In this document: one piece after another, positions 18,101 through 23,056 of the stretch
How positions within the stretch are numbered: position 1 is the stretch's first letter
How the letters are laid out: each line of letters starts with the position of its first letter
From: an uncultured bacterium
GTDB taxonomy: Bacteria; Bacteroidota; Bacteroidia; Chitinophagales; CAIOSU01
Direction of reading: 5' to 3'
Length of the DNA stretch: 23,056 nt
Assembly: GCA_903861055.1 (NCBI GenBank)
Contig: CAIOSU010000481.1
Coordinates: 1 to 23,056 of the forward strand
Notes under the pieces: generated by a model
Seen by the model: only the letters and a program-made list of their open reading frames with translations
Told to the model about the DNA's origin: nothing
Databases searched by the model: none
Translations under genes and position numbers: made by a program

Positions 18101-19348
18101 CGTCGCACTGGTGATGCTACTTTCAATCGTCAAGCAAACTGGTATGACCACATCTTGAACGTTGAATTGGCTGGTAACAACTTTGCCGACAGGACCACTG
18201 TATACTTTGGTGCTGACTGCAGCGATGCGTTTGATAACTTATACGATGCACAGAAGAAAGAAAGCCGCGCTGGCCAACCTACTTTGTACACTCGTATTGC
18301 CAACTACCCTAAATTGGTAGGTATCAATGGATTGCCAACTGACGACAGCAAAGTGGTATCAGTTCCTATGGGCTTGATTGCAGGTACTGCTGGTACTTAT
18401 ACCTTCACGTTTGCTGATATGAATACCTTCGGTGCGTCTGCACTTATCTTCTTGGAAGACACCAAAACTGGTGCAATCCAGAACATGCGTGCTAACGATA
18501 CTTATACCTTCACATCTACATTGTCTGATGACCCAGAACGTTTCATTATTCACTTCTATCCTCCAGCGGCAATCACTACTGCTGATGGCGATTGCGAAGG
18601 TTTGAATGGTACTATAAATGTTGATTTGGGCGTGTTTAACGTAGGTGGTACCCAGCTTACTTGGGATAGCTATGAACTAACTGATGCCAACGGTACTGTT
18701 ATATCTAGCAATACCAATGTAAACGGTACAATCAGCATGGTTAACATACCTGCAGGTAGCTATGGCTTGAACCTTGAAATTCAAGGATATCAAACCAGCG
18801 AAACCATTATCATCGGTGCACCAGCTCCAGTTGATGCGGCTTATGCAGCTGGCTTTAGCCAAGCATATACTCAAGCAATTCTTGAGTTCCTGAACCAATC
18901 AGTTAATGCTACTGATTATTCTTGGAGCTTTGGTGATGGCGCAACTTCTAACTTGAGCAACCCAACCCACATTTACACCCAGCCAGGTATTTATGATGTG
19001 ACATTGGTTGCCAACAGCGATGATTGCTCTGATACTTACACTTCGAAAGTGGAAGTACTCGAAGTTGCCGTTGGTTTGCCGAACACTCCGGATGCAAATC
19101 CGATGGTGAACATTAGCAGCTATCAAGATGTGATTACTTTAGGGTTCTTAAACCTGAAAGATCCTAGCGTACAAGTTGATATCTTTGACCTATCGGGCCG
19201 TAAGATTATCGAAACTTTGAGCTTGGAAACTTCACAAAGTAGCCACCAAATCAAGATGACTCAAATTGCTAGTGGTTACTATTTTGTAAGGGTAACTGGT
19301 GCAGATACTTATGCGGATAAAAAGATTTTCTTGACATCCGACAATTAA
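9176..19348 (+). CDS. Giant T9SS-secreted modular surface adhesin (Ig_7 / SprB repeats)
   Basis: One uninterrupted frame of 3390 residues. The ATG at 9176 gives a signal peptide with a long basic N-region, a hydrophobic core (V-L-A-G-I-A-F-L-L-L-L-F-V-A) and cleavage near residue 50 (L-Q-A). Then come a PPC-like domain (about 52-178; S-F-D-T-Q-L-T-V-Y-D, D-D-N); seven Ig_7-type repeats (179-742); about ten SprB repeats (743-1615); a beta-helix-like domain holding a Gly-rich stretch (about 1616-2145); PKD-like domains (about 2155-2570); a W-T-G-N-T-N-D-N-W module and the long conserved region typical of Bacteroidetes surface proteins (about 2577-3128); a PKD domain (W-S-F-G-D-G-A, about 3235-3295); and a T9SS type A sorting domain (about 3310-3390; V-D-I-F-D-L-S-G-R-K, G-Y-Y-F-V-R-V). 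SprB repeats are known from the mobile gliding adhesin of Flavobacterium johnsoniae. Paired Cys residues per repeat suggest disulfides outside the cell. The role is inferred: attachment, gliding or matrix. A strong terminator follows. Confidence 0.92.
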   Translation: MRNVNLFSAASTAPPSWPEKLTRTKKTFSVLAGIAFLLLLFVAPTNQLQAQCGWAGQGTTFFLSAPQNIPCGTASANQSVGSGTYNFFYAYSGITYAVITCGSSFDTQLTVYDENPGWTARAYNDDNGLDCVGNTASIYYTATYTGNHLAVVNRYNCQGHDFTGVSAVLRLAEFTAAAPGTPTGGGSQCASAGSTMTLTRVGAPSTGYTWYWQNTSGGTSTALGSGATYTAGTGTYYLRPRSASGCWGTQSAGVSITINPDAGATTVTGGTTQCGGTVTLSASGGSGGTIYWQSTTSGGTSTATAATSQGVTASGTYYFRARTAAGCWGTEGSQAVTINPVPAAVTVNGGTTTCGGTQTLTASGGAGGTVYWQGTTSGGTSTATASTSQSVSASGTYYFNSRSAAGCFGPQGSSAVTINAVPSDITTITGGGTFCGGSTTLTASGGSGGTIYFQGTNPSGTSTTSGGASVSVTTTGTFYFRSLSAAGCWGNAANTVAIFNAVPASVTVSPSASTQCGGSITLSASGGAGGTIYYQGTTSGGTSTATASTSQSVSASGTYYFRSLSAAGCWGSEGSVTVTINAVPAVTTVAGGGTYCTNGTQTLTASGGAGGTIYWQNTTSGGTSTATASSSQAVSASGTYYFRSRSAAGCWGTEGSTAITINAVPAAVTVSGGGIGCNGSATLTASGGAGGTVYWQNTTSGGTSTATPATSRNVTATGTYYFRSISALGCAGTEGSTAVTIVSSIALSTGGGTIQSTCGSSNGTACILASGGSGSYTYAWSGGGAAACKSAVPSGNYAVTVTDGSGCTATSSVNVTDAGSPTASITAQTNVSCFGGNNGAATVTIGGGTGPYDLEWSNGDLSFGVGAGAYSATSLSQGLISVTVTDANGCNSSASTTITQPTQLTASVGSVTQVLCFGASTGAVNINVGGGTGTKTYAWTGGLSTEDITSRAAGAYSVTVTDANGCTVSTSATITQPAAALSASSTFVPVSCFSGSNGSIDLTVTGGTTAYTYVWSNTATSQDISTLSSGSYTVTVTDANSCTTTANRTVTQPASGVSINVGTITNVGCFGASTGSVTISGSGGSAGYTYAINAGAYGASGTFSGLAAGNYTLRVKDANDCTNSTPVTITQPAAALTASITATTSATCFGAASGAVDLGVTGGTSSYGYAWTNGTTTQDLSSVAAGSYTVTVTDANTCTATATATVSQATVLSATRVITNVSACQGFSNGAITFTGAGGTGAYQYSINGGSTYQTSGTFTGLAAGTYDAYIKDNGVPSCVVQLPAVVVAQPASLAAPTLPGGSTYNSCGLLVVNVTPQGSGATEAVLYNGVPGAGGVAIDTNTAFLFNSLSTGSYTFYTTSYNPTIGCQGTAYSSFSVDVVNPVLVTGVITNVSCFGAGNGAVNITASGGTPPYTYSWSNGAISQDLNAVGGASYNVVVTDAEGCFNIGSFRVVEYAPVSATLDFNIANGYGIRCFQDSSTTINVVTTGGDGNYTYNWNDGSTSGNRTDVYAGSFQVTVADGQGCSVVKNATLFQPPVLNVSTQISYQCSGGGYSSATVQLITAGGVSPFEYRRNGSSYQVSNTFSNLFNGSVDTFYVRDANNCITIVNNTVTLPTAGSPITSCDFIYVAPSNEGGDVNNAGTPDCPTTLAQAMNLVSGTRTYVRMLGGASQYFYSSPVELVNNVNIEGGYVRDLSGNWVKTTNAATVINFANAYVVPSPGIGIYAGITSTGKSNWSFSDATVNVQLTGAVGTQDGNGRSVYGLLINSSSQNYTLSNLKINVGNASSGANGTQGIAGGNGVNGGDGAAGQFIQDNTGGAGPFAACCGGGDGGTGGNAGGTSGGVGAVDPGPRTNGSVSQCSPVGSSTTQGGGAGGSGGHGGSTGTTSVYNGMNGARGGGGGRITGCSYSANGAAVATNSSTGLTWYFYSQPQPAPVVSGVDGNDGSNGGNATVSYSSGSPATSSFGQYFVPALGADGGVGYGGSGGSGGGGTGAVIVDGRSGTPSFLNIVRGSGGGAGGGGGEGGAGGDGGGGGGAAFGVYVSSNSRTGASLTSVIVNSLGTAGTGGTGAIGGNGGTGGFGGQGGPAMSDTQLGVVLTSPAGNGGNGGNGGNGGRGQDGGNGSAQGIYYGGVAAPTQTAAGTNGTVTVSTIKACTNSIIPITKTSPDSWTITGGAFVKDLTSTTSSYTAASDTAAVFYTTTGNKSVSVGATSFPGFIKVTGTRAAPVITSAPYASRCEGSTIDLTTSTVGLQYRWTLSNVDSPEVILSVLTGPSITNLITDDAGTYIIRLQVREECCGWSIPTYATALVTPLPDSITTITGLSSVCANQTGVTFSAPLSTFASANVNTTTGYKWQLPAGASATSAGGLNGFVSGGNINITVTFGTNNGNVIVTPSNACGDGPATTKAVTIAPTPVITGISGGTAICTGSSQILSPVVTGAPSYTYAWSNGATTPTITVSPASTTTYTVTVTNGSCSAVASKTITVTALPAAAGAITGLSSVYYGQNSVGYSIAAVANAVSYTWTVPAGATITSGQGTTSIVVNFGTALSGNVTVTPVNGTCNGTAASKFVTIGAAPFIWTGNTNDNWNVTTNWSTNTVPTAANNVLIPTGRPNYPSSYSGAPVANDLVIESGASVTIETGFDMNLGGNVYVNTGGTLAFGPSIAAVTPKLFVAGNWVMNGTVTPNQGEVSFDGATAQTLQGTTNFFSLNINNSNGASVTSGMMYVGGGLELDLGTFTTNNLVTIKSSATGTGWVDNFSPGMTGTLSGDIIMQRFFAAAAQSTAFHYISSPVNNANVATQLSELSLYGPNGGQVVPFASCDPNNVSPGSPYGSLFEWREDASFLFSCNQSGWHVRSSGTLTNGRGYAGVVRRNTDFTLDVKGTANTGTVAYNSLDNTTAIGDGWHLVSNPYPSPIEWNVPSAGFIGAAHFWQSSGSYTGTYQPQLSGTGYLIPSMQGFFIQTTGAGPTNFVLTNSDRRTGDATFNRQANWYDHILNVELAGNNFADRTTVYFGADCSDAFDNLYDAQKKESRAGQPTLYTRIANYPKLVGINGLPTDDSKVVSVPMGLIAGTAGTYTFTFADMNTFGASALIFLEDTKTGAIQNMRANDTYTFTSTLSDDPERFIIHFYPPAAITTADGDCEGLNGTINVDLGVFNVGGTQLTWDSYELTDANGTVISSNTNVNGTISMVNIPAGSYGLNLEIQGYQTSETIIIGAPAPVDAAYAAGFSQAYTQAILEFLNQSVNATDYSWSFGDGATSNLSNPTHIYTQPGIYDVTLVANSDDCSDTYTSKVEVLEVAVGLPNTPDANPMVNISSYQDVITLGFLNLKDPSVQVDIFDLSGRKIIETLSLETSQSSHQIKMTQIASGYYFVRVTGADTYADKKIFLTSDN
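9710..11401 (+). repeat. Seven tandem Ig_7-type repeats inside the adhesin
   Basis: Residues 179-742 form seven units of about 80 residues (240-243 bp). Each runs roughly G-G-x-x-x-C-G-G-x-x-T-L-T-A-S-G-G-x-G-G, then x-I-Y-W-Q-x-T-T-S-G-G-T-S-T-A-T, then S-G-T-Y-Y-F-R-S and A-A-G-C-W-G-x-E-G-S, ending V-T-I-N. Each unit keeps two Cys. DNA similarity is high between units 4 and 5: an identical 33-bp block occurs at 10613-10645 and 10856-10888. The pattern fits the CHU_C-associated Ig-like (Ig_7) family. Confidence 0.85.
11402..14020 (+). repeat. SprB repeat array inside the adhesin
   Basis: Residues 743-1615 hold about ten units of 75-83 residues with the SprB pattern S-C-F-G-x-x-N-G-A...G-G-T-x-x-Y-x-Y-x-W-S-N-G...G-x-Y-x-V-T-V-T-D-A-N-G-C...T-I-T-Q-P. 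Between units 7 and 8 sits one divergent Ig-like module of about 90 residues (near 13045-13320). The last two or three units have drifted most from consensus. Confidence 0.85.
14525..15568 (+). repeat. Glycine-rich PGRS-like segment of the adhesin
   Basis: Residues 1784-2131 are dominated by G-G-x-G-G and G-N-G-G triplets (for example G-N-G-G-N-G-G-N-G-G-N-G-G), interrupted by short ordinary strands and by C-C-G-G-G-D-G-G. The preceding residues (V-E-L-V-N-N-V-N-I-E-G-G-Y) look like a right-handed beta-helix, so the Gly-rich runs may form the turns or a polyglycine-II type layer of that fold. GC content rises locally. Confidence 0.8.
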
Positions 19349-19380
19349 TAGTGCGTTTTTATTAATCCCTGAATATTATT

Positions 19381-19417
19381 CCCGGAGACGTTGTGGCAGC
19401 GTCTCCGGGTTTTTTTT
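19381..19417 (+). terminator. Rho-independent terminator of the adhesin gene
   Basis: CCCGGAGACG (19381-19390) pairs perfectly with CGTCTCCGGG (19400-19409), followed by eight T. Three further pairs can close the inner loop. It begins 32 bp after the adhesin stop and insulates the his genes. Confidence 0.95.
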
Positions 19418-19425
19418 GCCCTTTG

Positions 19426-19457
19426 TTTGGAAATTGGAAATAACCCCCTTTACTTTG
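19426..19457 (+). promoter_or_regulatory. Tentative promoter of the his operon
   Basis: TTTG at 19426-19429 and TACTTTG at 19451-19457 (one base short of TAnnTTTG), 21 bp apart. If correct, transcription would start only a few bases before the leader-peptide ATG at 19467, giving a nearly leaderless message, so this is a weak call. Confidence 0.3.
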
Positions 19458-19466
19458 AGGTAAGAA

Positions 19467-19520
19467 ATGAAAATAGATAAATTTCATACTCATTGCCACT
19501 TGCTGCCTTTGGCAGGCTAG
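19467..19520 (+). CDS. hisL: Histidine operon leader peptide
   Basis: A 17-codon frame reading MKIDKFHTHCHLLPLAG then TAG. Three His codons fall within five positions (CAT ACT CAT TGC CAC at 19485-19499), a density not expected by chance directly upstream of hisG. The peptide presumably has no function itself; the ribosome's position on it would report charged tRNA-His. Its 3' part and stop codon lie inside the first arms of the attenuator hairpins. The leader shows no Shine-Dalgarno sequence, in keeping with the rest of the window. Confidence 0.82.
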   Translation: MKIDKFHTHCHLLPLAG

Positions 19521-19584
19521 TGTTTTTGGGTTGAAGTATATAAAACCAAAAACTACAAGCCTGCCAATTTTGGCGGGCTTTTTT
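19503..19584 (+). promoter_or_regulatory. Histidine attenuator upstream of hisG
   Basis: Three competing helices are visible. (1) CTGCC/GGCAG hairpin (19503-19515). (2) Antiterminator: GGCAGGCT (19511-19518) with AGCCTGCC (19558-19565), stacked on GTTTTTGG (19522-19529) with CCAAAAAC (19546-19553), 16 bp with a small internal loop. (3) Terminator: AGCCTGCC (19558-19565) with GGCGGGCT (19572-19579), then a T run to 19584. Expected behaviour: a ribosome stalled at the His codons covers the CTGCC arm, freeing GGCAGGCT for the antiterminator, so hisG is read. A ribosome reaching the TAG at 19518-19520 covers GGCAGGCT, so the terminator forms. Confidence 0.87.
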
Positions 19585-19604
19585 GTTACTTTAAAAAACT
19601 AACT

Positions 19605-20456
19605 ATGCTTCGCATTGCGGTCCAAAAATCGGGACGATTACAGGAAAAGAGTTTGAGCTTGTTGAATGAGTGCGGACTTGGTATTGATAATGGAAAAAGT
19701 GAGTTGAAGGCGTTAGCCAGAAATTTCCCTGCCGAGATATTGTTTTTGAGGGATGATGATATACCACAGTATGTTGAAGACGGTGTAGCCGACCTAGGTA
19801 TTTTAGGTGAGAACGTTATCTTAGAAAAGAAAAAGAAGCTGGATGTTATTGAGCGACTTGGGTTTGCCAAATGCCGCCTTTCGATAGCCGTACCAAAGGG
19901 CGTTGAATATACCAACGTACACTGGTTGGAAGGTAAAAAAATAGCAACATCGTATAGCCGTATAGTGCAAGATTTTTTAGCGCGTCATGGCGTTAATGCC
20001 GACATTCATGAAATAAGCGGTTCGGTTGAAATAGCCCCCGGAATAGGTTTGGCAGATGCAATTTGCGATATAGTAAGTACTGGTGGTACGCTAATGAGCA
20101 ATGGGTTGATAGAGGTTGAAACGGTTATCAAATCGGAGGCAGTACTTGTTGCAAATACGCAACTTTCCGTTGAAAAGAAAGCGCTTATTGATAAGCTTAT
20201 GTTCAGGATAGCTGCCGTAAATAAAGCTGCTAACAATAAGTATATTTTACTAAATGCACCAAACAATAAGTTGGAGCAAATAATTGGTGTGTTGCCTGGT
20301 ATGAAAAGCCCCACTGTAATGCCATTGGCAATTGAAGGTTGGAGCTCGGTGCACTCGGTTTTGGCAGAGGAAGATTTTTGGGAAATAATACACCAATTGA
20401 AGGCTAATGGGGCACAAGGTATTTTGGTGATACCAATTGAGAAAATGATACTGTAG
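19605..20456 (+). CDS. hisG: ATP phosphoribosyltransferase (long form)
   Basis: First enzyme of histidine synthesis: ATP plus PRPP gives phosphoribosyl-ATP. The 283-residue length and a C-terminal regulatory region (about 205-283) mark the long, self-sufficient HisG form that needs no HisZ and is feedback-inhibited by histidine. Visible features: L-R-I-A-V-Q-K-S-G-R-L (2-12), D-L-G-I-L-G-E-N (63-70), L-S-I-A-V-P-K-G and the PRPP signature from E142 through G-L-A-D-A-I-C-D-I-V-S-T-G-G-T-L (to 163). The ATG lies 20 bp after the T run of the attenuator. hisD follows 40 bp downstream. Expression is probably set by the attenuator, with activity set allosterically. Confidence 0.97.
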   Translation: MLRIAVQKSGRLQEKSLSLLNECGLGIDNGKSELKALARNFPAEILFLRDDDIPQYVEDGVADLGILGENVILEKKKKLDVIERLGFAKCRLSIAVPKGVEYTNVHWLEGKKIATSYSRIVQDFLARHGVNADIHEISGSVEIAPGIGLADAICDIVSTGGTLMSNGLIEVETVIKSEAVLVANTQLSVEKKALIDKLMFRIAAVNKAANNKYILLNAPNNKLEQIIGVLPGMKSPTVMPLAIEGWSSVHSVLAEEDFWEIIHQLKANGAQGILVIPIEKMIL

Positions 20457-20496
20457 TGTTAAATAGTTTATACCGTTAAAATCAATATTTGTAATT

Positions 20497-21783
20497 ATGA
20501 CACATGGATTGGTTGTATATAGTTATCCAGAGCAAGAGCAGCTTGACGAATTGTTGCGCCGCCCAAGTATGGACCATGCTGCTTTACTTGATGTAGTAAA
20601 ACCAATAATGAGTGCGGTGAAACTGGAGGGTGATGAGGCGGTGAAAAGATTTACAGAATTGTTTGATCGTGTGGCTTTACCTTATGTTAAAGTGGAGGCT
20701 CGCGAAATATTGGATGCTGAGTGGCAGGTGAATGAGGAGTTGAAAGTAGCCATATTAAAAGCGGCCATAAATATTGAGAAGTTTCACATAAGCCAAGTGC
20801 ACGATGAGCCTATTGTAGAAACAATGCCCGGCGTTAACTGCTGGCGTAAAAATCTGCCCATTGAAAGGGTAGGATTGTATATACCAGGTGGCAGCGCTCC
20901 GTTATTTTCAACAGTGCTGATGTTGGGTATTCCAGCAAAGATTGCTGGTTGTAAAGAAGTGGTGCTGTGCACTCCACCTGATATAGATGGGCAGATAAAC
21001 CCTGCAATATTGTTTGCTGCCCAAGTTGCGGGTATAAGGGATGTTTTTAAGATAGGAGGCGCTCAGGCTATTGCAGCAATGGCATACGGAACTAAAGAGA
21101 TACCAAAGGTTGATAAAATTTTTGGGCCAGGTAACCAATACGTGACCGCAGCCAAACAATTTGTTCAAATGGAGGGCACTGCCATTGACATGCCAGCAGG
21201 ACCGTCAGAAGTGCTTGTAATTGCCGACGAGGGCGCCCCTGCTGCATATGTAGCTGCCGACTTATTGAGCCAAGCAGAGCATGGGCCAGATAGCCAAGTT
21301 ATACTGGTTACGTGGAGCGAGCAATTGTTAAGCGATGTTCAAACAGAATTGGCAAACCAATTAGCGGCGTTGCCTAGAAAAGAGATAGCCGAGCAAGCGT
21401 TAAGGCATAGTAAAATTTTCTTGGTGCGAAATGCATTAGATGCAATGGACCTGAGTAATGCTTATGCGCCTGAGCACTTAATACTGGCCGTAAGCAATCC
21501 TCACGAATTGGCAAATAAAGTACTGCATGCTGGTTCGGTTTTTTTGGGTTACTATACGCCAGAGTCGGTGGGCGATTATGCTTCGGGTACTAACCACACC
21601 TTGCCTACCAACGGCTATGCCCGTAGCTATAGTGGTGTATCGGTTGATAGTTTTGTGAAGAAGGTTACTTTTCAGCAGTTAACGCGCGAAGGACTTGAAA
21701 ACCTAGGGCCAATTGTAGAAACTATGGCAGCAGCCGAGCAACTGACTGCTCACGAGCGAGCAGTGTCGATAAGGAGGGAATGA
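20497..21783 (+). CDS. hisD: Histidinol dehydrogenase
   Basis: Catalyses the last two steps of histidine synthesis, L-histidinol to L-histidine with two NAD, using a zinc ion. At 428 residues it has normal length, and the catalytic residues fall at the same numbers known for the E. coli enzyme: zinc ligands Gln259, His262, Asp360 and His419, and the Glu326-His327 pair in Y-A-P-E-H-L. The NAD-fold signature I-F-G-P-G-N-Q-Y-V-T-A-A-K (208-220) and D-M-P-A-G-P-S-E (231-238) are intact. It is second in the operon after hisG. Instead of hisC and hisB, the next element is a terminator-like inverted repeat and a convergent gene, so the remaining his genes must lie elsewhere. Confidence 0.99.
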   Translation: MTHGLVVYSYPEQEQLDELLRRPSMDHAALLDVVKPIMSAVKLEGDEAVKRFTELFDRVALPYVKVEAREILDAEWQVNEELKVAILKAAINIEKFHISQVHDEPIVETMPGVNCWRKNLPIERVGLYIPGGSAPLFSTVLMLGIPAKIAGCKEVVLCTPPDIDGQINPAILFAAQVAGIRDVFKIGGAQAIAAMAYGTKEIPKVDKIFGPGNQYVTAAKQFVQMEGTAIDMPAGPSEVLVIADEGAPAAYVAADLLSQAEHGPDSQVILVTWSEQLLSDVQTELANQLAALPRKEIAEQALRHSKIFLVRNALDAMDLSNAYAPEHLILAVSNPHELANKVLHAGSVFLGYYTPESVGDYASGTNHTLPTNGYARSYSGVSVDSFVKKVTFQQLTREGLENLGPIVETMAAAEQLTAHERAVSIRRE

Positions 21784-21804
21784 AGTTGCCCTTGTTCGAT
21801 GATG

Positions 21805-21853
21805 TATCTATAAAGAAAGGCATGGTTTAGTACCATGCCTTTCTTTATAGATA
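21805..21853. terminator. Bidirectional terminator between hisD and the PfkB kinase
   Basis: A perfect 22-bp inverted repeat (21805-21826 and 21832-21853) around a 5-nt loop TTAGT, beginning 21 bp after the hisD stop and ending 38 bp before the stop of the convergent kinase. The GC core GGCATGGT/ACCATGCC is flanked by an A-rich arm on one side and a T-rich arm on the other, so either strand gives stem plus U-rich tail. Termination is inferred from the shape and convergent context. Confidence 0.8.
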
Positions 21854-21891
21854 TAGCTCAATTAGCTAAACCAATTGCTGTTTTAAAACTA

Positions 21892-22818
21892 TTACTCAAC
21901 TAAAGAGATATCAAACTGCACTAGGTCTATCAAATCTTGTACGCGCTCATCAATTTCATGATGCTCTAAAGTTTTGGTTCTGTTTGGTCCAAACTGCTCA
22001 ACGCAATAAGATGCCATGGCGGTACCAAATATTACAGCACGTTTCATGTTGTCAAAAGAGATGTCTTTTGTAGCAGCCAAATGGCCCATGAAACCACCAG
22101 CAAATGTATCACCAGCGCCTGTTGGGTCAAACACGTCTTCTAGCGGCAAGGCAGGGGCAAAAAACACCTCGTTGCCTTGAAAAAGTAAGGCACCGTGTTC
22201 GCCCTTTTTAATAATCAAGTATTTCGGACCCATTTCAAGAATAAGCTTTGCAGCTTTTACTATGGAGTGCTGGCCAGATAGCTGGCGGGCTTCTTCGTCA
22301 TTCACAAAAAGCAAATCAACCCGTTTCAACACTTCTTTTAGCTCGGCCATTTGTATGTCCATCCAAAAGTTCATGGTGTCCATGGCAATCAAACGTGGGC
22401 GGCTGGTCATTTGGTCCAAAACCTTTGCTTGAACCACAGGACTTAAGTTACCAAGCATTAAAAAGTCACTATTCTTATAAGCTTCTGGAAGAATGGGGTC
22501 GAAATCGGCCAATACGTTTAGGTCTGTAATTAAGCTATCACGGGTATTCATATCCATGTGATAGCGACCCGACCAGAAAAACGATTTCTCACCTTCTTTT
22601 ACTTGCAAACCAGCAGTATCAACACCACGAGCATTCAATGCTTTTATTTCGTCAAAATCATAGTCGCTACCAACTACTGATACTAGATTGATAGGCTCCA
22701 CAAAATTGCTAGCCGACCAGCTAAAATGCAGCGCACTTCCGCCTACAATACGTTCAACTTTGCCAAATGGGGTTTCAAGTGCATCAAAGGCTACAGTGCC
22801 TACTACCAATAAACTCAT
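21892..22818 (-). CDS. PfkB-family carbohydrate/nucleoside kinase
   Basis: A 308-residue cytoplasmic kinase of the ribokinase/PfkB family, which phosphorylates a sugar or nucleoside with ATP. N-terminal substrate-side glycines are visible in G-G-S-A-L-H-F (26-32). Then come F-V-N-D-E-E-A-R (171-178), K-K-G-E-H-G-A (204-210) and the family signature D-P-T-G-A-G-D-T-F-A-G-G-F-M-G (231-245), with Asp237 as catalytic base and the G-A-G-D anion hole. The W-S-G-R-Y-H-M-D-M-N and D-T-M-N-F-W stretches should set specificity, but I cannot name the substrate. Family members cover ribose, adenosine, fructose and 2-keto-3-deoxygluconate. It stands alone, convergent with hisD. Confidence 0.92.
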   Translation of the reverse strand: MSLLVVGTVAFDALETPFGKVERIVGGSALHFSWSASNFVEPINLVSVVGSDYDFDEIKALNARGVDTAGLQVKEGEKSFFWSGRYHMDMNTRDSLITDLNVLADFDPILPEAYKNSDFLMLGNLSPVVQAKVLDQMTSRPRLIAMDTMNFWMDIQMAELKEVLKRVDLLFVNDEEARQLSGQHSIVKAAKLILEMGPKYLIIKKGEHGALLFQGNEVFFAPALPLEDVFDPTGAGDTFAGGFMGHLAATKDISFDNMKRAVIFGTAMASYCVEQFGPNRTKTLEHHEIDERVQDLIDLVQFDISLVE

Positions 22819-23056
22819 AAACTATTATTTTGTATAGATTGTTCCCGGATTAACAAGACGCAAGATACGGCCTTTTTTGCTTGATTGAGCCTATTTGCGT
22901 AGCAAAACTGTTACTTTTTTGACTAAATTGGAAGTTAGGTAATGTTACTGAATCTATTTAATAAGTTAAACTTACAACAGCCAGTGGGTGCTTAAAAGGT
23001 AATAGGTTAAGATTGGCTGAATGGAATGTTTAAGGGTGAATTTCGGCTAAAATAGC

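Noticed and set aside
22819..23056. A further gene or RNA at the right edge.
   Set aside because: The stretch is AT-rich with no open frame of meaningful length or hairpin; at most it holds the kinase promoter, for which I found only an imperfect -7 match.

Overview
The window reads as a chromosomal segment of a Bacteroidota (Bacteroidetes) bacterium, probably a free-living Flavobacteriales-, Cytophagales- or Chitinophagales-like lineage; genus cannot be told. The grounds are two proteins ending in type IX secretion (T9SS) type A sorting domains, one of them a giant SprB/Ig_7-repeat surface protein; a WbqC-family gene; absence of obvious Shine-Dalgarno sequences; and promoters of the Bacteroidetes TTG...TAnnTTTG type.

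Layout. 1-2486 (minus): a compact operon, read right to left, of gpmI (glycolytic phosphoglycerate mutase), a PPP-family metallophosphatase overlapping it by 8 bp, and a DUF1801 gene cut by the window edge. 2809-3993 (minus): an acyl-CoA dehydrogenase with its own terminator. 4138-5631 (plus): a secreted alpha/beta hydrolase with a T9SS tail, overlapping tail-to-tail by 11 bp with a sulfotransferase (5621-6769, minus). 7081-8224 (minus): an Lrp/AsnC regulator translationally coupled to a WbqC-family gene. 8300-8590 (plus): an independently promoted and terminated small RNA with a tRNA-like fold (7-bp acceptor, Leu-type D arm, canonical T arm) but no U33 and a very long variable region. 9176-19348 (plus): a single 10.2-kb gene for a roughly 3390-residue adhesin: signal peptide, PPC-like domain, seven Ig_7-type repeats, about ten SprB repeats, a beta-helix with a Gly-rich PGRS-like stretch, PKD-like domains, a late PKD domain and a T9SS tail, then a strong terminator. 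19467-21783 (plus): hisG-hisD preceded by a complete histidine attenuator (leader peptide with His codons, antiterminator, terminator). 21892-22818 (minus): a PfkB-family sugar kinase, separated from hisD by a 22-bp perfect inverted repeat that looks like a bidirectional terminator.

Most genes are ordinary housekeeping. The parts deserving attention are the tRNA-like RNA between lrp and the adhesin, the his attenuator with mutually exclusive hairpins, and the modular architecture of the adhesin. How the adhesin and the RNA relate, if at all, cannot be told from the sequence.
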